Positions 1 through 7,567 of a stretch of DNA of 64,000 nucleotides are shown here, in pieces. The DNA is from Saccharothrix sp. S26 (GTDB lineage: Bacteria > Actinomycetota > Actinomycetes > Mycobacteriales > Pseudonocardiaceae): the NCBI RefSeq assembly GCF_021390395.1, contig NZ_JAJUWT010000013.1, positions 210,822-274,821 on the forward strand. Direction: 5' to 3'. A program made the position numbers and the translations under genes. The notes under the pieces are model-generated. The model saw only the letters and a program-made list of their open reading frames with translations, did not search any database and had not been told where the DNA came from. Positions within the stretch are counted from its first letter, which is position 1. Each line of letters opens with the position of its first letter.

Positions 1-770
1 GGGTCGGGGCGCGGCGCGTCCGGCAGGTCGTAGAGCGTGCGGCCGCGGTCGTCGGTGAAGACGCGCAGGTCCATCGCCTCGACCACGGTCTTGAGGCGGC
101 TCATGCCCGCCCACGTCTGCACGTCCTTCACCGACGCGGGGCCGAACGCGGCCAGGTAGCGGCGCACGAACTCCTCGATCGGCGCGGCGGGGGTGGCCGG
201 GCCGAGCCAGCGCGCAGCGGTCGTCCACTTCGCCGCCCCCGACCTGCCCCAAACCGCACGGGGTGTGACCTGCACGGACGGCACCAGGAAGCTGCCCGCG
301 TAGCCCAGCGCGGTGACGTCGCGGTCCGGCCAGCGAGTGGCGAGGTGGTCGCCGATCTCGCGCCGGGTGCGCGGCTGCTGCTCCAGCAGGGTGGTGACGA
401 CGGTGGTGAACTCGTCGACGTCGAGCCCGTCCACCACGAACCCGAACGGCGAGGACGCGAACCGGCGGTGCAGGAACGGCCGCAGCAGCGGTTCGAACCG
501 GCCGTGGTCGGCGGCGGTGACCAGGTGGATCGTGGCGCGGTGCAGCGACGCGCGGACCACGTGCCGGTCCAGCAGCAGGGTGGAGAGCTCCTCGGGGTGG
601 AACGACCGGATGCGTGACCACAGGCCGTAGTAGGGCGAGAACGGCTCCTGCGCCTGCATGCCGACCAGGTGCTCGACCACGTCCTGAGCGGTCCGGTCCG
701 CCCTTTCGAGCAGGAACTGGCGGTGCAGGGTGGCCCGGTTCAACGCCCGGGTCGTCAGCTTCTCGGTCAC
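1..770 (-). CDS. AlkZ-like DNA glycosylase, winged-helix (HTH_42) family, 3' end cut by window edge
   Basis: The visible 256 N-terminal residues match the winged-helix HTH_42 (COG3214) family, which includes the AlkZ/YcaQ DNA glycosylases that unhook interstrand crosslinks or remove bulky N-alkyl bases. The family's catalytic Q-x-Q/D motif is present as Q39-A-Q41 within GMQAQEP, followed by the usual SPYYGLWSR. QxQ is the AlkZ-like form, QxD the YcaQ form. The GTG start at 770 lies 6 nt after a TAGCCT hexamer, which suggests a leaderless mRNA. About a third of the protein is missing. Substrate is unknown. Confidence 0.85.
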   Translation of the reverse strand, partial: MTEKLTTRALNRATLHRQFLLERADRTAQDVVEHLVGMQAQEPFSPYYGLWSRIRSFHPEELSTLLLDRHVVRASLHRATIHLVTAADHGRFEPLLRPFLHRRFASSPFGFVVDGLDVDEFTTVVTTLLEQQPRTRREIGDHLATRWPDRDVTALGYAGSFLVPSVQVTPRAVWGRSGAAKWTTAARWLGPATPAAPIEEFVRRYLAAFGPASVKDVQTWAGMSRLKTVVEAMDLRVFTDDRGRTLYDLPDAPRPD

Positions 771-776
771 GACCCC

Positions 777-782
777 AGGCTA
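777..782 (-). promoter_or_regulatory. -10 hexamer for the AlkZ-like gene
   Basis: TAGCCT on the minus strand ends 6 nt before the GTG at 770, so transcription would begin at or next to the start codon (leaderless). Assigned by position and consensus only. Confidence 0.4.
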
Positions 783-783
783 G

Positions 784-1130
784 GCGTCATCAAGGACAAC
801 TTCGGTCCTCGATGACGGGTCGGCGGAGGTGTGGTCGCACCTCCTCCCCGAGGCGGCCCGACTCGTCCACGACGCTCGTGGCGGTGGGCCGGGTGCCGCC
901 GAGCGGCGGGTAGGGCGTCTCGGTGACGGGCTCGGGGCCGGGCGGGACGAGGACGCAGACCGTGCTGAGCTCCGGGTCCGCGAGCGTGCGGCCGCAGGCC
1001 TCGGCTTCGGCTTCGGCGGCCGGGCGACGGCTGCGGTGTCCAGGAACGCCTCGCCGGTCACCGCGGCGCCCAGCGGTTGCAGGGACACCCCCAGGTGTGC
1101 GGTTCCCGCTTTCGCGGTCGGCAGCTCCCT
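784..1130 (-). pseudogene. possible frameshifted gene relic, unknown family
   Basis: Between the SHMT-like gene and the AlkZ-like gene two minus-strand frames show strong G/C third positions. One reads GVSLQPLGAAVTGEAFLDTA. It passes in another frame, at a GCCGAA-type repeat around 1005-1025, into a stretch containing GRTLADPELSTVCVLVPP and ending near 784. Joined, they would give a continuous C-terminal segment of about 110 residues. No clear start codon or ribosome site is visible. I do not recognise the family. It may be a decayed gene or chance. Confidence 0.3.
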
Positions 1131-1138
1131 CCCCCGCG

Positions 1139-2458
1139 CTACCCAGCGGTGGCGTTGACCTCGCGGCGCAGCGCGACGGCGTCGGCACGGACCTGTTCGG
1201 GTGGTTCGCGGTCGATCAGGGCGCGGCGCATGAGCGCGGCGACGGCGGGCTGGTGCTCGGGGGTGAAGCCGCGGCGGGTGATCTCCTGGGTGCCGATGCG
1301 CAGGCCGCGCAGCCCTTCGTCGATGCGCTGCCACGGCAGGCTGATGCCGCTGAGGTAGACGCCCGCCTCGCCGAGCAGCGCGGCCGCCGCGTCGCCGCCG
1401 CCGAGGGTCAGGGCGTCGACCGCGAGGTGGTGGGAGCGGGTGAACACGCCGTCGTGGCGGGCGACGTCGAAGCCGGCTTCGGCCAGTGCCCGGCCCAGCG
1501 CCTGGGCGTTGGCGATGCAGGCCCGCGCGTAGTCGGGTCCGCGTTCGGTGAGTTCGGCGGCGGTGATGGCGAGCGCGCCGAGGCGTCCGGCGTCGTAGTT
1601 GGCGAGCATGCCGGGGTAGGCGACGTTCGAGACGCGTTCGGCGAGGTCGTCGTCGCGGGTGACGACGCAGCCGCCGGACGGGCCGCCGAACGACTTGTAG
1701 GTGGAGAAGGTCATCAGGTGCGCGCCCTCGTGCAAGGGCCGCTGGAACTCCTTGCCCGCGACGAGCCCGGCCATGTGGGAGGCGTCGTAGACGAGGATCG
1801 CGCCGACCTCGTCGGCGGCCGCCCGGACCGCGGCGACATCGTGCGGGAACAGCATGAGGCTCGCGCCGATCACCACGATCCGGGGTCGGTGGACCTTGAG
1901 GAACCCGGGCAGCTTGGCGTAGTCGAGGTCGAGCTCGTCGGGCAGGTAGGGCAGGTCGACCACGGTGAGGCCGCGGATCGCGGGCACGCCCTGGGCGTGG
2001 TGGCTGGCGTGGCCGCCGGCGAACTCGGGCAGGACGGCGATCTTGTCGCCGGCGCGGGCGAACGCGGTGTAGACGGCGAGGTTGGCCAGGGTGGCGCTCT
2101 GGAGCCGGACCTCGGCGAACCGGCCTTCCATGAGCGAGGCGACGAGCATCGGCGCGAGGACTTCGAGGGTGTCGAGGTGGTCGAGCCCGACCTGGTACTT
2201 CTCGCCGGGCCAGCCCATGCTCGGCCGGCTGGACACGCTGGCCCGCACGGCGGCCGCGGCGGCGGGGCTGAGCACGTTGGTGCCCGCGTAGAGCACGATC
2301 CCGTCGTCGTCGACCTGGGCGGCGTGCGCGTCGAGGGCTTTGCCGACGGCGTCGGCGACACCGGCGGCGGACAGGTCGGCGGAGACGGCGGCCTCGACCT
2401 CGGCGAGCCTGCGTTGCGCCTGCGGCGAGGCCCAGGGTGCGATCCTGCTGTTGGTCAC
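1139..2458 (-). CDS. PLP-dependent serine hydroxymethyltransferase-like enzyme
   Basis: 439 residues, close to the usual SHMT length, with the fold-type I PLP signature. The Schiff-base lysine lies in STYKSFGGPSGG, where true SHMTs have THKTLRGPRGG, and an upstream YDASHMAGL matches the SHMT Asp/His cofactor block (canonical DxAHxxG). The divergent active-site block and the PucR gene next door suggest a specialised aldolase or hydroxymethyltransferase (for example threonine-aldolase-like) rather than housekeeping GlyA. Expected to be cytosolic. The GTG at 2458 follows TAGCGT by 8 nt, so it looks leaderless. The substrate cannot be read from sequence. Confidence 0.85.
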   Translation of the reverse strand: MTNSRIAPWASPQAQRRLAEVEAAVSADLSAAGVADAVGKALDAHAAQVDDDGIVLYAGTNVLSPAAAAAVRASVSSRPSMGWPGEKYQVGLDHLDTLEVLAPMLVASLMEGRFAEVRLQSATLANLAVYTAFARAGDKIAVLPEFAGGHASHHAQGVPAIRGLTVVDLPYLPDELDLDYAKLPGFLKVHRPRIVVIGASLMLFPHDVAAVRAAADEVGAILVYDASHMAGLVAGKEFQRPLHEGAHLMTFSTYKSFGGPSGGCVVTRDDDLAERVSNVAYPGMLANYDAGRLGALAITAAELTERGPDYARACIANAQALGRALAEAGFDVARHDGVFTRSHHLAVDALTLGGGDAAAALLGEAGVYLSGISLPWQRIDEGLRGLRIGTQEITRRGFTPEHQPAVAALMRRALIDREPPEQVRADAVALRREVNATAG

Positions 2459-2466
2459 GACCGGCA

Positions 2467-2472
2467 ACGCTA
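2467..2472 (-). promoter_or_regulatory. -10 hexamer for SHMT-like gene
   Basis: TAGCGT on the minus strand, 8 nt before the GTG at 2458. It lies in the 75-bp divergent spacer shared with the PucR gene, whose own -10 candidate is at 2521-2526. Confidence 0.4.
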
Positions 2473-2520
2473 GGGCGTCGGCGCGGGGTGGGGCGACCGT
2501 CCGCGGACTGGAGTTGTTCC

Positions 2521-2526
2521 TACAGT
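2521..2526 (+). promoter_or_regulatory. -10 hexamer for pucR-type gene
   Basis: TACAGT followed by 7 nt and the ATG at 2534, the leaderless layout seen repeatedly in this window. Confidence 0.45.
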
Positions 2527-2533
2527 TGTCGGA

Positions 2534-3376
2534 ATGCAGGAGCTGCTGGACGAGCTGTCCCGGGTGTTGGGACGCGGGGTGTCGGTGGACGACGTGGCGG
2601 GCCGGGTGGTCGCGCACAGCGCCCAGACCGACGACGTGGACCAGGCGCGGGTGCGGGCGATCCTGACCCGGCGGGTGCCCGCGGACGTGGCCGCGTGGCA
2701 GGAGCAGCACGGTGTCGCGACCGCGACGGGGCCGGTGCGGGTGCCGGAGAACGCGGCGCTGGGGTTCCAGCAGCGGGTGGGTTTCCCGTTGCGGCACAAC
2801 GGGGTGCTGGTCGGTTACCTGTGGGTCCTCGGCGAGGTGCCGGAGGTGGACCTGGGTGAGCGGTTGGCGGCGTTGGCGGCGCAGGTACCCGCCGGTGAGC
2901 GGACGCCGGTGCGGGTGGTGGTGGCGTTGGAGCCGAGGGTGGTGCGCACGGTGCCCGCGGGTGAGGCCGTGCCGGAACTGCCGGGGCACGTGGGGGTGAG
3001 CGACCCGCACCCGCCGGACCGGACGGGTGCGGCGTACCAGCAGGCGTTGGCGGCGGCGGAGCTGGCGCGGCTGGACCCGGCGTTGCCGGATCGGGTGCGG
3101 TGGTCCGAACTCGGCGCGTACCGGCTGCTGCTCGGCGCGGCGCCGGACGAGGTGCTGGCGGGGCTGTCCGACGTGCTGCTGCGGACGTTGGAGGTGTACC
3201 TGGACTGCGGCTGCGAGGTGCGGGTCGCCGCGCAACGGCTGCACCTGCACCGCACCAGCCTGTACTACCGGCTGGGTCGGATCGCCGAGCTGACCGGGCG
3301 TGACCTGGCCGACGGCGGGGCGCGGCTGGAGCTGCACCTGGCCCTCAAGCTCGTCCGGTTGGCGCGGCGTCCGTAG
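2534..3376 (+). CDS. PucR-family transcriptional regulator
   Basis: 280 residues. The C-terminal 60 residues form the PucR C-terminal helix-turn-helix (HTH_30): CGCEVRVAAQRLHLHRTSLYYRLGRI, with the conserved HRTSLYYRL recognition segment. The N-terminal ~200 residues would be a sensor region. Family members usually activate catabolic genes next to them, so the divergent SHMT-like gene 75 bp away is the likely target. No metal or cofactor motif is evident in the sensor part. Confidence 0.9.
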   Translation: MQELLDELSRVLGRGVSVDDVAGRVVAHSAQTDDVDQARVRAILTRRVPADVAAWQEQHGVATATGPVRVPENAALGFQQRVGFPLRHNGVLVGYLWVLGEVPEVDLGERLAALAAQVPAGERTPVRVVVALEPRVVRTVPAGEAVPELPGHVGVSDPHPPDRTGAAYQQALAAAELARLDPALPDRVRWSELGAYRLLLGAAPDEVLAGLSDVLLRTLEVYLDCGCEVRVAAQRLHLHRTSLYYRLGRIAELTGRDLADGGARLELHLALKLVRLARRP

Positions 3377-3379
3377 GGT
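3374..3379 (+). promoter_or_regulatory. -10 hexamer for TmrB-like gene
   Basis: TAGGGT overlaps the PucR stop codon (TAG) and is followed by 7 nt and the GTG at 3387, so the downstream gene may have its own leaderless promoter. Confidence 0.4.
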
Positions 3380-3386
3380 CGGTGTC

Positions 3387-4019
3387 GTGCTCCTGTGGAT
3401 CAACGGGCCGTTCGGCGGCGGCAAGACGCAGACCGCGCACGAGCTGCTGCGGCGGCTGCCGGGCAGTTTCCTCAGCGACCCCGAGCACGTCGGGTTCGCC
3501 CTGCACCGGATGACGCCGCGTGCGCTGCGCGGTGACTTCCAGGACCTGGCGTCGTGGCGGCGGGGTGTGCTGGAGGTGCTGGACCGGGCGGCGAGCGGGC
3601 ACGACGGGGTGATCGTGGTGCCGATGACGGTGGTGGAGCCGGAGTACTTCCGCGAGATCGTCGGCGGGTTGCGCGACCGGGGGCACGACGTGCGGCACTT
3701 CGCGCTGATGGCCGAGCGGGAGACGGTGGTGCGGCGGCTGCGGGAACGCGGTCTCGGGCACGTGGCGCGGGTGGCGCTGGGCAGGGACGTGCCGTTGCGG
3801 CGGGAGAGCTTCGCCCTGCGGGTGCTGGACCGCTGCCTGCGGCGGCTGCGTGAGCCGGAGTTCGCCGAGCACGTGTGGACCGACCACCTCACGGTGCCGC
3901 AGGTCGCGGAGCGGGTCGCCGCGTCGGCCGGGCTGACGTTGACGCCGAACACCGACGGCAGGCTGCGCGGGCGGGTGCGGCGGACGTGGGTCTCGGTGAA
4001 GCACATCCGCTTCGACTGA
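3387..4019 (+). CDS. TmrB-like P-loop NTPase / kinase
   Basis: 210 residues beginning VLLWINGPFGGGKTQTAHEL, an N-terminal Walker A (GPFGGGKT) placed as in TmrB-type tunicamycin-resistance ATPases and small AAA kinases. Later features are an ISDPEHVGF-like stretch, DHDGVIVVPMTVV, and arginine-rich RRLRERG and RLREPE segments like lid regions. GTG 3387 is preferred because only 10 nt separate it from the PucR stop and a -10 precedes it. TmrB homologues confer tunicamycin resistance in Bacillus, but small kinases of this shape are diverse, so the substrate is open. Confidence 0.75.
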   Translation: MLLWINGPFGGGKTQTAHELLRRLPGSFLSDPEHVGFALHRMTPRALRGDFQDLASWRRGVLEVLDRAASGHDGVIVVPMTVVEPEYFREIVGGLRDRGHDVRHFALMAERETVVRRLRERGLGHVARVALGRDVPLRRESFALRVLDRCLRRLREPEFAEHVWTDHLTVPQVAERVAASAGLTLTPNTDGRLRGRVRRTWVSVKHIRFD

Positions 4020-4042
4020 CCGTGCGGCGCCCGGGGAGCCTG

Positions 4043-4121
4043 ACTTCGGTGACGCACATCGGCGTCGGGTCGACGGCGTCACCCGGCAGGCGGGACGCGC
4101 TAGGGTGATCAACTTCGGTGA
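4043..4121. promoter_or_regulatory. direct repeat ACTTCGGTGA upstream of marR gene, with -10 TAGGGT
   Basis: The decamer ACTTCGGTGA occurs at 4043-4052 and 4112-4121, 69 bp apart. The second copy sits between a TAGGGT hexamer (4101-4106) and the MarR gene. Such placement is typical of an autoregulatory operator. The repeats are direct rather than inverted, so this is tentative. Confidence 0.35.
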
Positions 4122-4139
4122 CCGATGTCAAGGAGTGAC

Positions 4140-4568
4140 GTGCCCGACGACCTCGGCCTGCTGCTGTACCTGCCGCACCGCGAGCTGGAGGACCGGGTGT
4201 TCGCCGCGCTGGCCGCGGCCGGGTTCGACGACGTGACGCCCGCCCAGGCCCGGGTGTTCCACCGGATCGACCCCGACGGGTCGCGGTTGACCGAGCTGGC
4301 GGAGGCCGCGCGGATCACCAAGCAGACCGCCGGTTTCCTGGTCGACCAGCTCGAACGCGCCGGTTACGTGGAGCGCGGCCCGGACCCGACCGACGCGCGG
4401 GCCCGGCTGGTCCGGGTCGCCGAACGGGGGCGTTCGGCGACCCGCGTCTGCCTGGCCGCGGTCGTCGAGGTGGAACGGGAGTGGACCGCTCACCTGGGTC
4501 GGCCGCGGATGGCGGCGCTGCTGGACGCGTTGACCCGGTTGCGCGAGATCACCGACCCGGAGCGGTGA
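4140..4568 (+). CDS. MarR-family transcriptional regulator
   Basis: 142 residues with the MarR winged helix: LTELAEAARITKQTAGFLVDQLERAGYVERGPDPTDARARLV covers the recognition helix and the wing with the conserved D-x-R. GTG 4140 is chosen because AAGGAG (4130-4135) precedes it by 4-5 nt. An ATG at 4125 lies upstream of that ribosome site. No adjacent codirectional enzyme is present, so the target is unknown. It may bind the ACTTCGGTGA repeats upstream. Confidence 0.85.
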   Translation: MPDDLGLLLYLPHRELEDRVFAALAAAGFDDVTPAQARVFHRIDPDGSRLTELAEAARITKQTAGFLVDQLERAGYVERGPDPTDARARLVRVAERGRSATRVCLAAVVEVEREWTAHLGRPRMAALLDALTRLREITDPER

Positions 4569-5093
4569 CTAAACGCAGGTCGGCGAGTGGGGTTGGGGGC
4601 CGTGGCCCAGTTCGACGCGGATGTCGTCGGTGTCGGCGAGCACGACCACGGTGCCGCGCTCGCGGGTCCAGCCGTCGGAGACCAGGAAGTACTTGGCCCC
4701 GACCTTGCCGAACAGGCGCAGGCCCGGGTAGCGGAACCGGTAGCGGGAGCCGTCGTCGGCCAGGGGTTGCTCGCAGGCGCCGGGCGCGGTGATGTGCAGG
4801 CGTTGCCCGGCGTAGACGACGACGGCGGTCCGGCCGGACACGTCGTCGGCGTACTGGCGGGCCAGTTCGACGCCGCGGACCTCGGCGTAGTTGCCGGCGG
4901 ACCAGAACAGCGACAGCGACACGACGGCGAAGGTGAGCGCCCTGGTCCACGTCGGGTGCGGGTCGGGGCGCCGCCAGCCGAAGTAGACCAGCAGGCCGGT
5001 GAGCACGGTGACGTTGGCCAACGCCTCACCGATCCGCTGCACGGTGTCGGGCTGGTCCTTGCCGGGCGCGTCCCGGTCGGTCGGAGCGGTCAT
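4569..5093 (-). CDS. small membrane protein, unknown function
   Basis: 174 residues. A cytosolic acidic N-terminus is followed by two membrane segments around ANVTVLTGLLVYFGW and ALTFAVVSLSLFWSAG, then a soluble C-terminal domain containing ARQYADDVSGRTAVVVYAG and GAKYFLVSDGWTRERG. I recognise no family. Its ATG overlaps the TGA of the upstream lipoprotein gene (ATGA), so the two are probably translationally coupled and may act together at the membrane. It closes the M55-M20-lipoprotein operon. Confidence 0.75.
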   Translation of the reverse strand: MTAPTDRDAPGKDQPDTVQRIGEALANVTVLTGLLVYFGWRRPDPHPTWTRALTFAVVSLSLFWSAGNYAEVRGVELARQYADDVSGRTAVVVYAGQRLHITAPGACEQPLADDGSRYRFRYPGLRLFGKVGAKYFLVSDGWTRERGTVVVLADTDDIRVELGHGPQPHSPTCV

Positions 5094-5332
5094 GGGATCG
5101 CGGTCCCGTGGGCCCGGCCGGTCCACTGCCCACCCCGGCACAGGTGCGCGGCGGCGTGGCGGAGCAGGCCGGGGATCGGACCCCACGCGCGGTTGCGGGC
5201 CGTGATCGTCCTGCCCGTGTCCTTCCCGGTGGGTCGGGTGGTGCTCGTCCGGTCCGTCGGGGTGTCGCCGCCAGGGTGGTCGAACACCCCGGTCTCGCAC
5301 GAGGTGACGCCGACGACCGCCGCCGCCGCCAC
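5090..5332 (-). CDS. very small lipoprotein
   Basis: 80 residues from GTG 5332, beginning MAAAAVVGVTSCETG. A short hydrophobic stretch ends in VTSC, a plausible lipobox with Cys12. Third codon positions are almost all G/C and the frame ends in an ATGA overlap with the next gene; both argue that it is real. It starts 34 nt after the M20 peptidase stop, with GAGGGG just upstream. The mature part is basic and Thr/Gly-rich and matches nothing I know. Lnt encoded at 62-64 kb could acylate it. Confidence 0.65.
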   Translation of the reverse strand: MAAAAVVGVTSCETGVFDHPGGDTPTDRTSTTRPTGKDTGRTITARNRAWGPIPGLLRHAAAHLCRGGQWTGRAHGTAIP

Positions 5333-5366
5333 CGCCCCTCTGGTGATTCGATCGGGTGATGGGCCG

Positions 5367-6653
5367 TTACGACGAGAGGAGGCGGTCGAGGACGCGGACG
5401 CCGAAGCGGAGGCCGTCGACGGGCACGCGCTCGTCCACGCCGTGGGGCATGGCGCGGTAGTCGTAGCCGGGTGGCAGGGACAGCGGCGCGAAGCCGTAGC
5501 AGTCGATGCCGAGCCTGGTGAACGCCTTGGCGTCGGTGCCGCCGCCCATGCAGTAGGGCACGACCACGGCGTCGGGGTCCTCGGCGCGCAGGGCGTCGGC
5601 CATGGCCTCGAACCACGGCGAGTCGATCGGCGCCTGCACGGGCGGATCGTCGGCGATGAACTCGCGCCGCACGTCCGGGCCGAGGGCGGCGTCGATGGAG
5701 GCGAGCAGCTCGTCCACCGCGCCGGGCAGGGTACGTACGTCCAGTTCGGCGGTGGCGCTGCCGGGGATCACGTTCACCTTGTACCCGGCTCGCAGCACGG
5801 TGGGTGTGGCGCTGTTGCGGATGGTGTTCTCGACCAGCGTCGCGGCTGGGCCGAACCGGGCGATGGTGGCGTCGACGTCGGTCAGGTCGACCGGCACGTC
5901 CAGGGCGGCGCCGACCCGTTCCAGGAACGCCCGCACGGTGGGGGTGAGCCGCACGGGGTGCTCGATGGCGGCGACGCGGCCCAGGGCGGCGAGGAGCTTG
6001 GCCACGGCGTTGTCGTCGTTGCGGCGCGAGCCGTGCCCGGCGCGGCCGGTGGCGGTCAGGCGCAGGTGGGAGGTGCCGCGTTCGGCGGTGCCGACGGGGT
6101 AGACGCGGCGTTCGCCCACCGGGTAGGAGTAGCCGCCGGACTCGCCGATGGCGGCGGTGCAGCCGGCGAAGAAGTCGGCGTGGTGGTCGACCAGCCAGTG
6201 CGCGCCGAGCTCGCCGCGGTCCTCCTCGTCGGCGACGAACGCGAGCACGATGTCGCGGCGGGGCCGCCGTCCCTCGCGAGACCAGCCGCCGAGCACGGCC
6301 AGCACCATGGCGATCATGTCCTTCATGTCGACCGCGCCGCGGCCCCACAGGTAGCCGTCGCGCTCGATCCCAGCGAACGGTGGCACGCTCCACTCGGCGG
6401 CGTCGGCGGGCACCACGTCCAGGTGCGCGTGCACGAGCAGCGCGGGCAGCCGCGGGTCGGTGCCGGGCACGCGGGCGAGCACGTTGCCGCGGCGCGGTGC
6501 GGGTTCCAGGACGGTGGCGGGCACGCCGGCGGCCTCGAGGTGCGCGGCGACGAACTCGGCGGCCTCCCGTTCGCCCGCGGACTCGCCGCCGCCGTGGTTG
6601 GTGGTGTCGAAGCGCAGCAGCGCGGCGCACAGGTCGACGACGTCCTCAGCCAT
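5367..6653 (-). CDS. M20-family metallopeptidase
   Basis: 428 residues, typical for M20/M25/M40 exopeptidases and deacylases. Metal and catalytic motifs are in order: HAHLDVVPAD (His ligand and catalytic Asp), GRGAVDMKDM (bridging Asp), ADEEDRGE (catalytic Glu and ligand Glu), GHGSRRND in the dimerisation lid, and GGGTDAKAF near the C-terminus. No signal peptide, so cytosolic. It overlaps the M55 gene by 8 nt and probably finishes degradation of peptides released by it or imported by the divergent ABC transporter. Confidence 0.93.
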   Translation of the reverse strand: MAEDVVDLCAALLRFDTTNHGGGESAGEREAAEFVAAHLEAAGVPATVLEPAPRRGNVLARVPGTDPRLPALLVHAHLDVVPADAAEWSVPPFAGIERDGYLWGRGAVDMKDMIAMVLAVLGGWSREGRRPRRDIVLAFVADEEDRGELGAHWLVDHHADFFAGCTAAIGESGGYSYPVGERRVYPVGTAERGTSHLRLTATGRAGHGSRRNDDNAVAKLLAALGRVAAIEHPVRLTPTVRAFLERVGAALDVPVDLTDVDATIARFGPAATLVENTIRNSATPTVLRAGYKVNVIPGSATAELDVRTLPGAVDELLASIDAALGPDVRREFIADDPPVQAPIDSPWFEAMADALRAEDPDAVVVPYCMGGGTDAKAFTRLGIDCYGFAPLSLPPGYDYRAMPHGVDERVPVDGLRFGVRVLDRLLSS

Positions 6654-7473
6654 AGATGCCCTCCACGGCCCCGGCCGCGATCGCGGTGACGACCTTGAAC
6701 GCCTGCATCGCCAGGGTCATGGACTCGGCGTCGAACCCGACCCGGCGTGCTCCGATCCGCGTCACGGTGGGGACGACCGCCGCGGCGGCGGCCAGGTGGG
6801 TGGCGTCGAACTCGACCTCGATCCGGTGCGGCGCGACCGCGCCCGGTGTCCGCCCGGCGCGGCTCATGGCCGCTCGGGCGGCGGCGGTGATGCGTTCGGC
6901 GGTGACCCGCGGGGGCGCGCAGATGGCCGCGTAACGGCTGACGCACTCCTTGACGGCGACGACCTCGGCGTCGGGCGCGTAGTCGCGGGCCTCCTCGCAC
7001 GCCTTGTCGTCGCCGGTCACGAGCAGCACGGGGACGCCGTGCTCGGCGGCCAGCGCGGCGTTGAGCCCGCCCTCGCCGGCGGGTTCGCCGTCCAGCCACA
7101 CGCCGGTGACGGAGTTCTCCAGGTAGGTGTGCGCGAGCACGCCCTCCTGGCCCGCGCCCGCGTGGTAGCCGAGGAACACCACGCCGTCCACGCCGGAGTC
7201 GACGCCCTGCATCATCGACAGCGGCTTGTGCCGCCCGGTGAGCAGCCGCGCCCCGGTGTCGAGGTCCTCGAGCAGGAGGTTGCGCTGGGAGGAGTGGGCC
7301 TCGTTGACGAGCACGTCGGTCGCGCCGCCCGCGCGCAGGCCCGCGACGCAGGCGTTGACGTCGCCGGTGAACAGTCGCCGGAACCGCTGCCACTGCTCGG
7401 TCTGGGGTAGGACGTCCGCGGTCCAGGTGACGCCCGTCGCCCCCTCCATGTCCGCCGAGATCAAGATCCGCAT
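6646..7473 (-). CDS. dppA: M55-family D-aminopeptidase (DppA-like)
   Basis: 275 residues, full length for DppA. The zinc ligands of the Bacillus enzyme are at the same places: D8 and E10 in ISADMEG, H60 in NEAHSS, H104 in GYHAGAG, and E134 one residue off the canonical position. The family cleaves D-Ala-D-Ala and similar D-peptides from peptidoglycan in a self-compartmentalised decamer. It is first in a minus-strand operon and divergent from an oligopeptide transporter, echoing the Bacillus dppA-dppBCDE arrangement. The ATG at 7473 follows TACGGT by 6 nt (leaderless). Confidence 0.93.
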   Translation of the reverse strand: MRILISADMEGATGVTWTADVLPQTEQWQRFRRLFTGDVNACVAGLRAGGATDVLVNEAHSSQRNLLLEDLDTGARLLTGRHKPLSMMQGVDSGVDGVVFLGYHAGAGQEGVLAHTYLENSVTGVWLDGEPAGEGGLNAALAAEHGVPVLLVTGDDKACEEARDYAPDAEVVAVKECVSRYAAICAPPRVTAERITAAARAAMSRAGRTPGAVAPHRIEVEFDATHLAAAAAVVPTVTRIGARRVGFDAESMTLAMQAFKVVTAIAAGAVEGIYG

Positions 7474-7479
7474 GCGTTC

Positions 7480-7485
7480 ACCGTA
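7480..7485 (-). promoter_or_regulatory. -10 hexamer for dppA operon
   Basis: TACGGT on the minus strand, 6 nt before the dppA ATG. Confidence 0.4.
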
Positions 7486-7503
7486 CCGAGGTGATGTCGG
7501 TTC

Positions 7504-7560
7504 TTGACGCGCGCCACGACGGAGTGGTTACTTCTTGACTTCCACTCACGGGCGGGAGGT
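7504..7560 (+). promoter_or_regulatory. candidate promoter, operator and strong RBS for the ABC transporter operon
   Basis: TTGACG at 7504-7509 is followed after 17-18 nt by GTTACT/TTACTT (7527-7533), a plausible sigma-70-type promoter. An inverted repeat GAGTGG (7522-7527) / CCACTC (7542-7547) straddles the expected start of transcription. GGGAGGT at 7554-7560 lies 7 nt before the GTG at 7568 and fixes that start over an upstream TTG at 7535. Confidence 0.4.
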
Positions 7561-7567
7561 GGTCACT

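Noticed and set aside
485..505. GGTTCGAAcc stretch resembling a tRNA T-arm
   Set aside because: Inside the AlkZ-like coding sequence, with no acceptor or anticodon arm around it.
1139..4057. 972-codon minus-strand frame
   Set aside because: Only its last 439 codons encode a protein (SHMT-like). The rest is antisense to the PucR and TmrB-like genes.
4587..6689. 700-codon plus-strand frame opposite the M55/M20 operon
   Set aside because: Gly/Val/Asp-rich low-complexity translation, antisense to two clear peptidase genes.
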